NCBI GenBank assembly: GCA_024643425.1
Contig: JAHEMY010000008.1
Span: 1 to 45,918, forward strand
Length of the DNA: 45,918 nucleotides
Source of the DNA: Flavobacteriaceae bacterium
GTDB taxonomy: Bacteria > Bacteroidota > Bacteroidia > Flavobacteriales > Flavobacteriaceae
Direction: 5' to 3'
How positions within the stretch are numbered: the stretch's first letter is position 1; the number at the start of each line of letters is the position of its first letter. The notes beneath the pieces are model-generated. The model was given only the letters and a program-made list of their open reading frames with translations, was not told the origin of the DNA and made no database searches. Below, one piece after another: positions 25,977 through 34,380 of the stretch. Both the position numbers and the translations under genes were made by a program.

Positions 25977-26918
25977 ATGACTATATTATCTAAAATAGGC
26001 CTTGCTGCAGTGCTGCTGGGGATAGGTTGGTTATGCACCGACGCAACGTATCAAGTGCAATCGAAACCATCATCAGCGAGTGAAACCACTGATGAAAAAT
26101 TATTGAACGATTATAATGTGTATGCTCTGGAAATACCTGAACATATGGATTTTGCAGGGGAAAAAGTCCCCCTAGAAAACCCCGATATTAGAGAGCGCAT
26201 GGATCGTGAACTATTGGTGAATACTTATTGGCAATCCAATGCCTTGCTTATTTTCAAGAGAGCGCATAAATATTTCCCGATTATTGAGCCACTTCTTAAA
26301 AAATACGGTGTTCCTGACGATTTTAAATATTTAGCCATTGCTGAAAGTGCATTAGAGAATAACAGTTCTCCGGCAGGTGCCGCAGGGTTTTGGCATTTTA
26401 TGAAGGCTACCGGCAAGGAGTATGGACTTGAAATTAACGAGTATGTTGACGAACGATATAATCTCGAACTTTCTACAAAAGTCGCAGCCGATTATCTGAA
26501 AGATTCTAAAGAACGATTTGGAAACTGGACTCTAGCTGCCGCGGCCTATAATGCGGGAAATGCCGGAATTAATAGACAACTTGAGCGACAAAATGTTAGT
26601 GATTATTACGACGTTCTTTTAAACAGCGAGACAAGCAGGTATGTGTTTCGCATCTTAGCATTCAAAGAGATCTTAAGCAATCCAAAAAAGTATGGGTTTA
26701 ACTTTAGGGAAAAAGATTTGTATGCGCACATCCCAACTCGAAAGGTAAAAGTGGATACGGCAGTTACTGATTTTACAAAATTTGCCGAACAATTTGGAAT
26801 CAATTATAAAATTCTAAAAATTCACAATCCTTGGCTCAGAGATTCCTTTTTAAAGAATTCATCCGGGAAGGAGTATTTTATTGAAATTCCTGAAAAAGGA
26901 TATTACACAAAACCATGA
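25977..26918 (+). CDS. Lytic transglycosylase (SLT domain)
   Basis: A 313-residue exported murein hydrolase of the MltD/Slt type that cleaves peptidoglycan with formation of 1,6-anhydromuramic acid. An N-terminal hydrophobic segment (about 5-22) should export or anchor it. The SLT fold contains the catalytic glutamate Glu123 in IAESALENN, then SPAGAAGFWHFMKATGKEYGL and AAAYNAGNAGINRQLERQN. The usual C-terminal LysM repeats of MltD are absent or unrecognisable. Its stop overlaps the start of the next gene by 4 bases (ATGA). Confidence 0.9.
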   Translation: MTILSKIGLAAVLLGIGWLCTDATYQVQSKPSSASETTDEKLLNDYNVYALEIPEHMDFAGEKVPLENPDIRERMDRELLVNTYWQSNALLIFKRAHKYFPIIEPLLKKYGVPDDFKYLAIAESALENNSSPAGAAGFWHFMKATGKEYGLEINEYVDERYNLELSTKVAADYLKDSKERFGNWTLAAAAYNAGNAGINRQLERQNVSDYYDVLLNSETSRYVFRILAFKEILSNPKKYGFNFREKDLYAHIPTRKVKVDTAVTDFTKFAEQFGINYKILKIHNPWLRDSFLKNSSGKEYFIEIPEKGYYTKP

Positions 26919-27295
26919 AGCGAATGAGTTTAGAAATTGTTCTAGCACTAATCATCATTGGTTTATTAGCGGGCATTTTTAGTGGATTTATGGGCGTAGG
27001 AGGGGGAGTGGTCATGATTCCTCTTATGATTTTATTTCTGGGGTATAACCAACACGAAGCACAAGGAATGAGCCTTGCCGTGCTGGCGGTACCCGTGACT
27101 TTTTTGGCGGCCTATACCTACCACAAAGCGGGTCATCCTATCGATTGGAAATACGCCTTAATAATTGCGTCTTGTTTTGTTGTTGGGGGACTGGTGGGCT
27201 CTAAATTGGCCGTCCGGCTGGATCAAACCGTTTTAAAAAGAATCTTCGCTATAGTATTAGTAATTGCCGCTGTAAAATTATTTTTTTCTAAATAA
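26915..27295 (+). CDS. Half-size TauE/SafE-type membrane protein
   Basis: A 126-residue membrane protein with four hydrophobic segments. It carries the N-terminal TauE/SafE signature (LAGIFSGFMGVGGGVVMIPL, then GYNQHEAQGMSLAVL), followed by KLAVRLDQTVLKRIFAIVLV. Usual TauE/SafE anion exporters are about 250 residues with two such halves, so this is a single-half version that may work as a dimer. It is translationally coupled to the lytic transglycosylase (ATGA overlap). Confidence 0.8.
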   Translation: MKRMSLEIVLALIIIGLLAGIFSGFMGVGGGVVMIPLMILFLGYNQHEAQGMSLAVLAVPVTFLAAYTYHKAGHPIDWKYALIIASCFVVGGLVGSKLAVRLDQTVLKRIFAIVLVIAAVKLFFSK

Positions 27296-27970
27296 TTATG
27301 GTTCAATACTTGATCCTTTGAGCAAGGATACGCCGCTGGTATAGGTCTGGTAGTGGTTGTTGTATGATGTAGAATAGTCTTCGCCATAATGGTGAATAAA
27401 GGTTCTTCGCACATCAAGTATTTTTTTGTTCTCATCAATTAGAAAGGAAGTCGGAAAACCCAAACTGTGTTTCATGCAGCGAATGATAAAATCGTTGCGA
27501 TTCTCTTTTTCATCCACATACAATACTTTGATTTTTGAATTGAAACCATGTTTTAACTTTCGAATTTTTTTCTTAGAACCCCAAATTAACATAACGAAGT
27601 CAATTTCCTGGTAGTAATTATCAACCACATCGTTCAGAGCGGGTATTTCACCAATTCCCGGAGTAACCCAGGTCGCATATGTAATTAAGTAGATTGGTTT
27701 ATCGAAATCGTGCAATTCGACTTTCCGAGAGGGAAACTTTCGCACTTTAAAGTTGTCTAAGTAACTATCCACAACCACGTGGTCGACGAGCGAATCAAAT
27801 AAAAATTGTGCGTGTTCGTAATCCTTGCGGATGTATGCTTTTTTCGCATTAATCCGGTATTTACGGATGTTTTTTCCAATCGCATCAGAGAAAAAGGTCT
27901 TAGGTTCTAGCGTTTGAGAACCTAAGGGTAGGTAAGCCAAAAAGAATAGGGTAAGTAGAAGTTTACCCAT
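27296..27970 (-). CDS. Exported thioredoxin-like protein without active-site cysteines
   Basis: A 224-residue protein with a signal peptide (about 1-19). It has a TlpA/thioredoxin-like fold: YLITYATWVTPGIGEIPAL at 94-112 sits where a TlpA has the WCxxC motif, and the cis-proline segment GFPTSFLIDENKKI follows later. Both expected cysteines are replaced (Val102 and Gly105), so classical disulfide exchange is not possible. It may bind a partner instead. Its stop codon directly abuts that of the convergent TauE-like gene. Confidence 0.75.
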   Translation of the reverse strand: MGKLLLTLFFLAYLPLGSQTLEPKTFFSDAIGKNIRKYRINAKKAYIRKDYEHAQFLFDSLVDHVVVDSYLDNFKVRKFPSRKVELHDFDKPIYLITYATWVTPGIGEIPALNDVVDNYYQEIDFVMLIWGSKKKIRKLKHGFNSKIKVLYVDEKENRNDFIIRCMKHSLGFPTSFLIDENKKILDVRRTFIHHYGEDYSTSYNNHYQTYTSGVSLLKGSSIEP

Positions 27971-28074
27971 AATATTTTGATTTGGTTAGCAGTTCAAGAT
28001 TAACAGAATTTTGTTAAAATCGAGGTAAAAGGTACTAATTTTTTTGAAGCTTGTGCGTTATCGGTGAGCAAAAG

Positions 28075-28641
28075 TTACCGCATTCTTCCTCCGCGTCCAC
28101 CTCTGGTAAATTGTTGTCGCGGAGCACCGGCACGTTTCATTTGTTGCTGCATCATTTTAATTTGATCGCCAAGCATATTGTGTTTGTCCAATTTTTTAGC
28201 CTCAGCAAGCAAAGTTTCGGCTTCACGCTTTCTATTCTTTGTCATGGCAACGCCCGCCAAATTCAATTTCACCATGGCCATATCAGCATTCATGGAAAGT
28301 CCGAGTTTTTCTGCTTTTCTGAAATATTTCTCAGCTTCATTCATGTTGGTTTGAGATACCATTAAACCATTGAGGTAGTTGTAATATCCTTGTTGTTTTG
28401 TAACAAGTGCGCCTTCAGGGTTTTTTATTTTATCCAACCAACTTTTTGCTCCCACAAAATCCTGCTTTCGCAGCCTCAAAAAGGCTAGTAAAATCATTTC
28501 ATTTTTAAAATAGAGAAAAACAAACACAGACGACAATAACAGATACATAATCCCATTACCAATATTGCCCTCAGCAAATTGCCAAACGGAAAGTCCTACA
28601 ATGAGCGCGGTGAGTACTAATTTTATATTTTTATGAAACAT
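28075..28641 (-). CDS. Membrane-anchored TPR-like protein with RGG-type tail
   Basis: A 188-residue protein with two membrane helices close to the N-terminus (about 8-25 and 28-46), then helical repeats resembling TPRs (QGYYNYLNGLMVSQTNMNEA, AEKYFRKAEKLGL, REAETLLAEAKKLD). The C-terminus is rich in Gln/Met and ends in RGGRGGRMR. No known function. It is separated from its neighbours by about 100 bases on one side and the rpmH promoter region on the other. It may mediate protein-protein or RNA contact. Confidence 0.6.
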   Translation of the reverse strand: MFHKNIKLVLTALIVGLSVWQFAEGNIGNGIMYLLLSSVFVFLYFKNEMILLAFLRLRKQDFVGAKSWLDKIKNPEGALVTKQQGYYNYLNGLMVSQTNMNEAEKYFRKAEKLGLSMNADMAMVKLNLAGVAMTKNRKREAETLLAEAKKLDKHNMLGDQIKMMQQQMKRAGAPRQQFTRGGRGGRMR

Positions 28642-28821
28642 AGCGTGATTCTTTTGTCGTGATAGTTTGAAAGGAAACTTGTACTAAACCTAAGTAATGT
28701 TCCTTTCATTTATCAAGATTTAAATATTTATGCGTTAAGGCGCCGCAAAGTTATGAAATCCTTCCTATTTTTGCAGCTATTCGAGGGTTCGAAAACCAAT
28801 AAAAATATTTTATGATTTATG

Positions 28822-28852
28822 TTTGTCTAACATAAAAATGATTGTATATTTG
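28822..28852 (+). promoter_or_regulatory. Consensus promoter of rpmH
   Basis: TTTG (28822-28825), exactly 19 bases, then TATATTTG (28845-28852). This is a perfect Bacteroidota promoter, as expected for a strongly expressed ribosomal gene, and predicts a leader of about 58 bases. Upstream, the 274-base gap from 28642 shows only AT-rich sequence and -7-like boxes without matching -33 elements. Confidence 0.85.
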
Positions 28853-28915
28853 CACCCGACTTTAAGAAAAGGACTCGCAAGAGGAACGTATCAGAAGATT
28901 TTAATCTAATTTACA

Positions 28916-29074
28916 ATGAAAAGAACATTTCAGCCATCTAAAAGAAAAAGAAGAAATAAGCACGGATTTAGAGAGCGTATGGCTTCTGTAAACGGACGAA
29001 AAGTATTGGCTGCCCGAAGAGCAAAAGGCAGAAAAAAACTAACGGTATCTTCTGAAACCCGTCACAAAAAATAA
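28916..29074 (+). CDS. rpmH: 50S ribosomal protein L34
   Basis: A 52-residue, very basic protein beginning [20 protein letters not shown] and ending in SETRHKK, the full length of L34. It has a consensus promoter upstream and a strong terminator downstream. The dnaA and rnpA genes that often flank rpmH in other phyla are not here. Confidence 0.98.
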   Translation: MKRTFQPSKRKRRNKHGFRERMASVNGRKVLAARRAKGRKKLTVSSETRHKK

Positions 29075-29095
29075 TGTGTAAAACTTTTATATATG

Positions 29096-29128
29096 AAAGG
29101 TGTTGTTTTCTAACAGCACCTTTTTTTT
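29096..29128 (+). terminator. Terminator of rpmH
   Basis: A stem of about 12 bp (AAAGGTG, one T·G wobble, TGTT, paired with AACA and CACCTTT), a 4-base loop and a T-run. Confidence 0.9.
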
Positions 29129-29178
29129 ATACCCAAACGAATCGTAACTTTAAATTCTCTTAAAAAGACGCTAAGAAA

Positions 29179-32031
29179 ATGCCCAAAAACAACGATCTAA
29201 AATCCATCCTTATTATTGGCTCAGGCCCAATCGTAATTGGTCAAGCCTGCGAATTTGACTATTCAGGATCTCAATCTCTTCGCTCCTTGCGTGAAGACGG
29301 AATTGAAACCATCCTAATCAATTCAAATCCTGCAACCATCATGACCGATCCTTCCATGGCCGATCATGTGTATTTGCTTCCGCTTACCACAAAATCCATT
29401 GTAAAAATCTTAAAAGAACACCCTCAAATTGACGCGGTTTTACCCACAATGGGAGGACAAACAGCTTTGAATTTATGTATTGAAGCCGACGAAAAAGGGA
29501 TCTGGAAGGATTTTGGAGTTAAACTAATCGGAGTAGACATAAATGCCATCAACATCACCGAAGATCGTGAGCAATTCCGGAACCTGATGGAACAAATTGG
29601 GATTCCTATGGCACCACAGGCAACTGCAAACTCTTACCTTAAAGGAAAAGAAATTGCCCAAGAGTTTGGGTTTCCACTAGTGATTCGGGCGTCTTACACC
29701 TTAGGAGGTGCCGGTGCATCTATCGTATATAAAGCGGAAGATTTTGACGAACTATTAAAGCGCGGATTAGAAATTTCTCCAATTCACGAAGTGATGATCG
29801 ACAAAGCGATGATGGGTTGGAAAGAATACGAACTCGAGTTATTGCGCGATAATAACGATAATGTTGTTATTATATGTACCATTGAAAATATGGACCCTAT
29901 GGGAATCCATACAGGAGATTCTATTACTGTAGCACCGGCAATGACCTTGAGCGATGTGACACAGCAGCGCATGCGAGATATGGCGATCAAGATGATGCGC
30001 AGTATCGGTGATTTTGCGGGAGGATGTAACGTACAGTTTGCGGTAAGCCCTGACGACAAGGAAGATATTATTGCCATCGAAATCAATCCTCGTGTATCAA
30101 GGTCTTCGGCTTTGGCTTCAAAAGCAACCGGATACCCAATCGCGAAAATTGCAAGTAAATTGGCCATCGGATATCGGTTGGATGAATTGGACAACCAAAT
30201 CACAAAATCTACTTCAGCCTTATTCGAGCCTACGCTTGACTATGTAATTGTAAAAATTCCAAGATGGAACTTCGATAAATTTGAAGGTTCCGATAGAACC
30301 CTCGGACTGCAAATGAAGGCCGTAGGAGAAGTGATGGGAATCGGGCGCTCCTTTCAAGAAGCACTGCATAAAGCTACCCAATCTCTCGAAATCAAGCGAA
30401 ATGGACTTGGAGCCGACGGGAAGAGTTATACCAATTACGATCAAATTATCGAAAAACTTACCAATGCAAGTTGGGATCGCGTTTTTGTAATCTACGACGC
30501 AATTCAAATGGGTATTCCATTGAGTCGTATCTATGAAATCACAAAAATTGATATGTGGTACCTCAAACAATATGAGGAACTGTATTTGTTAGAAAAAGAA
30601 ATCTCTCGCTTTACCTTAGACACGCTCCCTAGAGAATTACTTCTAGAAGCGAAGCAAAAAGGGTATGGTGACCGCCAAATCGCTCATATGCTAAAGTGTT
30701 TAGAGAGCGAAGTTTATAATAAGAGAGATGAAATGAATATTCAGCGGGTGTATAAATTGGTAGATACCTGTGCCGCCGAATTTAAAGCAGAAACGCCTTA
30801 TTACTATTCAACCTTTGAAAATGAAATGCAGGTTGAAAACGAAGCGCCCTATGCTGAAAATGATAGTATTGTTACGGATAGAAAGAAAATAGTAGTACTT
30901 GGATCAGGACCCAACCGTATCGGACAAGGAATCGAATTTGATTACTGTTGTGTTCACGGAGTGCTAGCCGCTTCTGAATGTGGGTACGAAACTATCATGA
31001 TTAACTGTAATCCTGAAACGGTTTCAACCGATTTCGACGTTGCCGATAAACTTTACTTTGAACCGGTATTCTGGGAGCATATTTACGACATCATTCGACA
31101 TGAAAAGCCGGAGGGCGTGATCGTGCAGCTTGGTGGGCAAACAGCTTTGAAATTGGCTGAAAAGTTGGATCGCTACGGAATAAAAATTATGGGAACCAGC
31201 TTTCAATCACTTGATTTGGCCGAGGACCGAGGAAGTTTCTCAAATATTCTAAAAGAGAACAACATTCCTTATCCGGAATTTGGAACTGCAGAAACTACGG
31301 AAGAAGCCCTAGCACTGGCAGATCATTTGGATTTTCCTTTATTGATTAGACCTTCTTACGTTTTAGGAGGACAAGGAATGAAAATTGTCATCAACAAAAG
31401 AGAACTTGAAGAGCATGTGGTAGACCTACTGCGAAAGATTCCAAATAATAAATTACTTCTAGATCATTATTTAGACGGAGCGATTGAGGCGGAAGCCGAT
31501 GCAATTTGCGATGGAAAGGATGTTTATATCATCGGAATCATGGAGCATATAGAACCTTGTGGGGTACACTCAGGAGATTCGAATGCTACCTTACCTCCTT
31601 TCAACTTAGGAGATTTGGTACTTCAACAAATCAAGGACCATACGCGAAAGATTGCACTTGCTTTGAATACCGTTGGGTTAATTAACATTCAATTTGCCAT
31701 AAAAGACGACCACGTTTATATTATCGAAGCCAACCCAAGAGCTTCGAGAACGGTTCCATTTATCGCAAAAGCTTATGGAGAGCCTTATGTGAATTATGCC
31801 ACCAAGGTAATGTTGGGCGAAAAGAAGATCTCAGACTTTACATTTAACCCTCAATTGGAAGGATATGCGATAAAGCAACCGGTTTTTAGTTTTAATAAAT
31901 TCCCTAATGTGGATAAAAAATTAGGACCTGAAATGAAAAGTACGGGTGAAAGCATCTTGTTTATTGATAGTCTGAAAGACGATGAATTCTACGAGCTTTA
32001 CTCGAGGCGAAAAATGTATTTGAACAAATAA
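29179..32031 (+). CDS. carB: Carbamoyl-phosphate synthase large subunit, lacking allosteric domain
   Basis: A 950-residue enzyme that makes carbamoyl phosphate for pyrimidine and arginine synthesis, using ammonia from the small subunit CarA (not in this window). Two homologous ATP-grasp halves are present: the first with IGSGPIVIGQACEFDYSG and YTLGGAGAS, the second from about 560 with LGSGPNRIGQGIEFDYCC and YVLGGQGM. The E. coli enzyme is about 1073 residues; this chain stops shortly after GPEMKSTGES, so the C-terminal MGS-like regulatory domain that binds UMP, IMP or ornithine is missing. Direct nucleotide feedback on CarB is therefore unlikely. Confidence 0.97.
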   Translation: MPKNNDLKSILIIGSGPIVIGQACEFDYSGSQSLRSLREDGIETILINSNPATIMTDPSMADHVYLLPLTTKSIVKILKEHPQIDAVLPTMGGQTALNLCIEADEKGIWKDFGVKLIGVDINAINITEDREQFRNLMEQIGIPMAPQATANSYLKGKEIAQEFGFPLVIRASYTLGGAGASIVYKAEDFDELLKRGLEISPIHEVMIDKAMMGWKEYELELLRDNNDNVVIICTIENMDPMGIHTGDSITVAPAMTLSDVTQQRMRDMAIKMMRSIGDFAGGCNVQFAVSPDDKEDIIAIEINPRVSRSSALASKATGYPIAKIASKLAIGYRLDELDNQITKSTSALFEPTLDYVIVKIPRWNFDKFEGSDRTLGLQMKAVGEVMGIGRSFQEALHKATQSLEIKRNGLGADGKSYTNYDQIIEKLTNASWDRVFVIYDAIQMGIPLSRIYEITKIDMWYLKQYEELYLLEKEISRFTLDTLPRELLLEAKQKGYGDRQIAHMLKCLESEVYNKRDEMNIQRVYKLVDTCAAEFKAETPYYYSTFENEMQVENEAPYAENDSIVTDRKKIVVLGSGPNRIGQGIEFDYCCVHGVLAASECGYETIMINCNPETVSTDFDVADKLYFEPVFWEHIYDIIRHEKPEGVIVQLGGQTALKLAEKLDRYGIKIMGTSFQSLDLAEDRGSFSNILKENNIPYPEFGTAETTEEALALADHLDFPLLIRPSYVLGGQGMKIVINKRELEEHVVDLLRKIPNNKLLLDHYLDGAIEAEADAICDGKDVYIIGIMEHIEPCGVHSGDSNATLPPFNLGDLVLQQIKDHTRKIALALNTVGLINIQFAIKDDHVYIIEANPRASRTVPFIAKAYGEPYVNYATKVMLGEKKISDFTFNPQLEGYAIKQPVFSFNKFPNVDKKLGPEMKSTGESILFIDSLKDDEFYELYSRRKMYLNK

Positions 32032-32039
32032 ATAAATAG

Positions 32040-32067
32040 AATCCTCACTCGTTGAGGATTTTTTTTT
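32040..32067 (+). terminator. Terminator of carB
   Basis: AATCCTCA/TGAGGATT form an 8-bp stem around a 5-base loop, followed by a T-run. Confidence 0.88.
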
Positions 32068-32130
32068 GCATTAGGGTAGGGTAAATGTATTCAGTCCTGT
32101 TATAGACATAAACCAACTAATAGGAATTTC

Positions 32131-32499
32131 ATGTCGCCCAAGTTAATTTTCATTGTTTTAGGATTACTACTCTTTAGTTCGTGCAGTTCCAATACGTACG
32201 ACGATGTCCAGGAAAACGATAACGAACAAACTCCGGAATTAGTTACTTATCAGGAAGTAAGACCTATTTTAAATAGTGCTTGCGTCCAATGCCATTCCAA
32301 TCCTCCTCAAAACGGAGCCCCCATGTCGTTGGAGACTTTTGAAAATGCAAGAGACGCTGTTTTAACGCGCGGTTTGTTAAATAGTATAAGCATTCCAGAT
32401 GGAGATCCGGGATTAATGCCCTTGGGGGGACCTAGATTACCACAAAACACCATCGATTTAATTTTTCAGTGGGAAGAAGACGGACTTTTAAATAATTAA
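32131..32499 (+). CDS. Small c-type cytochrome lipoprotein
   Basis: A 122-residue lipoprotein with lipobox LLLFSSC (Cys18). The single haem c site CVQCH (51-55) has a likely axial methionine at Met96 in GLMPLGGPRLP. The rest resembles haem domains of the PSCyt/planctomycete cytochrome c kind. It should sit on a periplasmic membrane face and pass electrons. It is the first gene of a plus-strand set with YceI, OB-fold, β-barrel and cupredoxin genes, and lies only 7 bases before yceI. Confidence 0.85.
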   Translation: MSPKLIFIVLGLLLFSSCSSNTYDDVQENDNEQTPELVTYQEVRPILNSACVQCHSNPPQNGAPMSLETFENARDAVLTRGLLNSISIPDGDPGLMPLGGPRLPQNTIDLIFQWEEDGLLNN

Positions 32500-32506
32500 A
32501 AATGCT

Positions 32507-33058
32507 ATGAGACACTACATAATTTTCACCCTCACACTATGTATTGGATTCCTTGGAGCTAAGGCTCAAGAAAAGTTCAGCACGAAAACAGGAACGATTG
32601 TTTTTGAGGCGTCTGTGCCTTCTTTTGAAGAGGTGAAGGCGAAGAACGAATCGGTGAGTGCCCTATTTAATGAAAACACAGGAGATTTTGCCTCCCTTGC
32701 TTTAATGAACGCTTTTCGGTTTAAAGTGGCCTTGATGGAAGAACATTTTAATGAAAACTATATGGAATCGTCAAAGTTTCCTAAGGCGGTTTTTAAAGGA
32801 ACGCTCAAGGAATATTCATCAGAAAAAATCAGCGCTACGCCTCAAAAATTCGAAATGGAGGGGAGTATAACGCTTCATGGAGTGACAAAAGCATTGCGTA
32901 CGGAAGTGATGATTCATAAAAAAGGTAATGAAGTTTTTGTAACATCGGATTTCGATTTAAAACCGGAAGATTTTAATATTGAGATACCAAGTGTAGTAAG
33001 TAATAAAATAGCAGAAACGATAAATGTATCGGTCAATTATATTTTAACGAAGTCATGA
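32507..33058 (+). CDS. YceI-family periplasmic protein
   Basis: A 183-residue exported protein with a signal peptide (about 1-20, ending AKAQ). YceI features include AFRFKVALMEEHFNENYMES, SSKFPKAVFKGTL and GSITLHGVTKALRTEV. The fold is a lipocalin-like β-barrel that in other bacteria binds polyprenoid or amphiphilic molecules. It overlaps the next gene by 4 bases (ATGA). Its place next to a cytochrome suggests that it carries a quinone- or isoprenoid-like molecule for this redox unit; that is inference. Confidence 0.9.
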   Translation: MRHYIIFTLTLCIGFLGAKAQEKFSTKTGTIVFEASVPSFEEVKAKNESVSALFNENTGDFASLALMNAFRFKVALMEEHFNENYMESSKFPKAVFKGTLKEYSSEKISATPQKFEMEGSITLHGVTKALRTEVMIHKKGNEVFVTSDFDLKPEDFNIEIPSVVSNKIAETINVSVNYILTKS

Positions 33059-33435
33059 GCAATAGAAAAAAAATAGGAATACTGGTACTTCTCGGTCTTT
33101 CGGTTGTGGCTTATTTAGGATATACTTATATGTATCATGACCATAGAGATATTCAATCTGAAGCGCCAAGTCTTACCATTAGTTCTTCTCAATTAGTAGC
33201 GTTGTTCGAAACGGAATCAGCAGAGGAGGCCCTTAATAAAACCTTAGTGGTGAGTGGGGTGGTAACAAAAATAGATGGATCACTTATTACTTTGGATGAC
33301 GTGGTCGATTGTGTTTTTGGAGTATTGCCGGAATCCTTTTATGTAAATGAAAGAATTCATGTGAAGGGTAGATGTATAGGGTTCGACGACTTGATGGGAA
33401 CAGTAAAACTAGACCAATGTCAAATAATAAATTAA
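33055..33435 (+). CDS. Membrane-anchored OB-fold (tRNA_anti-like) protein
   Basis: A 126-residue protein with one N-terminal membrane helix (about 6-26), then an OB-fold-like domain of the tRNA_anti-like kind (VVSGVVTKIDGSLITLDDVV, then VKGRCIGFDDLMGTVKL). Despite the family name, nothing suggests RNA binding for this exported form. It is translationally coupled to the yceI gene and lies 2 bases before the DUF5777 gene. The function is unknown, but it is tied to its operon. Confidence 0.75.
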   Translation: MSNRKKIGILVLLGLSVVAYLGYTYMYHDHRDIQSEAPSLTISSSQLVALFETESAEEALNKTLVVSGVVTKIDGSLITLDDVVDCVFGVLPESFYVNERIHVKGRCIGFDDLMGTVKLDQCQIIN

Positions 33436-33437
33436 CG

Positions 33438-34325
33438 ATGAAACAAATTATTAGCTTGTTACTTTGTTGTATCCCAGGAATTATGGGAGCTCAGGACGAT
33501 CTATTAAACGAATTGGAAAATGACGTTACCATAGATCAAACAGCTACATCTGCCTTTAAAGGCTTGAAAGTAGTGAATTTCGAATCGACCAAATTAGGAG
33601 GAGGCGGTGATTTATACTTTATTGTATCCCATCGATTTGGTTCGGTAAAAAATGGGTTTGACGATTTCTTTGGCCTTGACAATGCGGTTACCCAACTCAA
33701 ATTTGTTTATGGAATAAATGATGGATTGAATATTGGTGTTGCCCGCAGTTCTTTTCAAAAAAAATACGGCCTTCATTTAAAGTATCGATTGCTTCAACAA
33801 GAAGGCGATGGATTTCCTTTCACCTTGGTTGGGTACAGTTTAATGACCATCAACACCTCGCTGGAAAAGGATTTCTTGCCAAATCTGGAATTTAGTGATC
33901 GGTTGGTCTATACCCATCAAATGCTCCTTTCCAGAAAGGTGAACAACGAACTCTCCATTTTAGTAGCTCCTACCTATATCCATGAAAACTTAGCGACACG
34001 AAGTGCTGTGGTTCAAAACGATGGCACTACCGAAGTATATGATGAGGAAAACAATCAATTTGCTCTTGGTCTAGGAGGTCGATATAAATTAACCAGTCGA
34101 TGGAGCTTGAATATGGATTATGGAATTCATTTAAATAGAAATTCAAATTCAATCTATAAAAACCCATTATCCATAGGAGTAGATCTCGAAACAGGAGGGC
34201 ATGTTTTTCAAATGCATTTCACGAATGCCCAAGCGATGTTTGAAGAAGGATTCCTAATTCAGGGGCAAGGAGATTGGGGAAATGGAGACTTTTTCTTCGG
34301 ATTTAATCTGAGCAGAGTGTTCTAA
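33438..34325 (+). CDS. DUF5777-family outer-membrane β-barrel
   Basis: A 295-residue protein. The start is the ATG at 33438 (MKQIISLLLCCIPGIMGAQ, a signal peptide), because the longer frame overlaps the OB-fold gene. The mature part has alternating hydrophobic β-strands (LGGGGDLYFIVSHRFGSVKN, GINDGLNIGVARSSFQKKYG), ends in Phe as outer-membrane barrels do, and matches what I recall of DUF5777. It is probably an outer-membrane pore or platform for the surface parts of this cluster. Confidence 0.8.
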   Translation: MKQIISLLLCCIPGIMGAQDDLLNELENDVTIDQTATSAFKGLKVVNFESTKLGGGGDLYFIVSHRFGSVKNGFDDFFGLDNAVTQLKFVYGINDGLNIGVARSSFQKKYGLHLKYRLLQQEGDGFPFTLVGYSLMTINTSLEKDFLPNLEFSDRLVYTHQMLLSRKVNNELSILVAPTYIHENLATRSAVVQNDGTTEVYDEENNQFALGLGGRYKLTSRWSLNMDYGIHLNRNSNSIYKNPLSIGVDLETGGHVFQMHFTNAQAMFEEGFLIQGQGDWGNGDFFFGFNLSRVF

Positions 34326-34380
34326 ACAATTAATTATCAGTAATTTTAATCAACATATATTAACCTTAAATTTTAAAAAG

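Noticed and set aside
28776-28800. TTCGAGGGTTCGAAAACC resembles a tRNA T-arm
   Set aside because: No acceptor stem, anticodon arm or CCA end can be placed around it, and the surrounding gap is too AT-rich. It is probably chance.
29784-30570. Antisense open frames of 116 and 139 codons inside carB
   Set aside because: These are shadows of conserved ATP-grasp codons; no homology or ribosome-binding site is visible.
33372-33437. 22-codon extension of the DUF5777 barrel
   Set aside because: It overlaps the coding part of the OB-fold gene; the ATG at 33438 starts a proper signal peptide.
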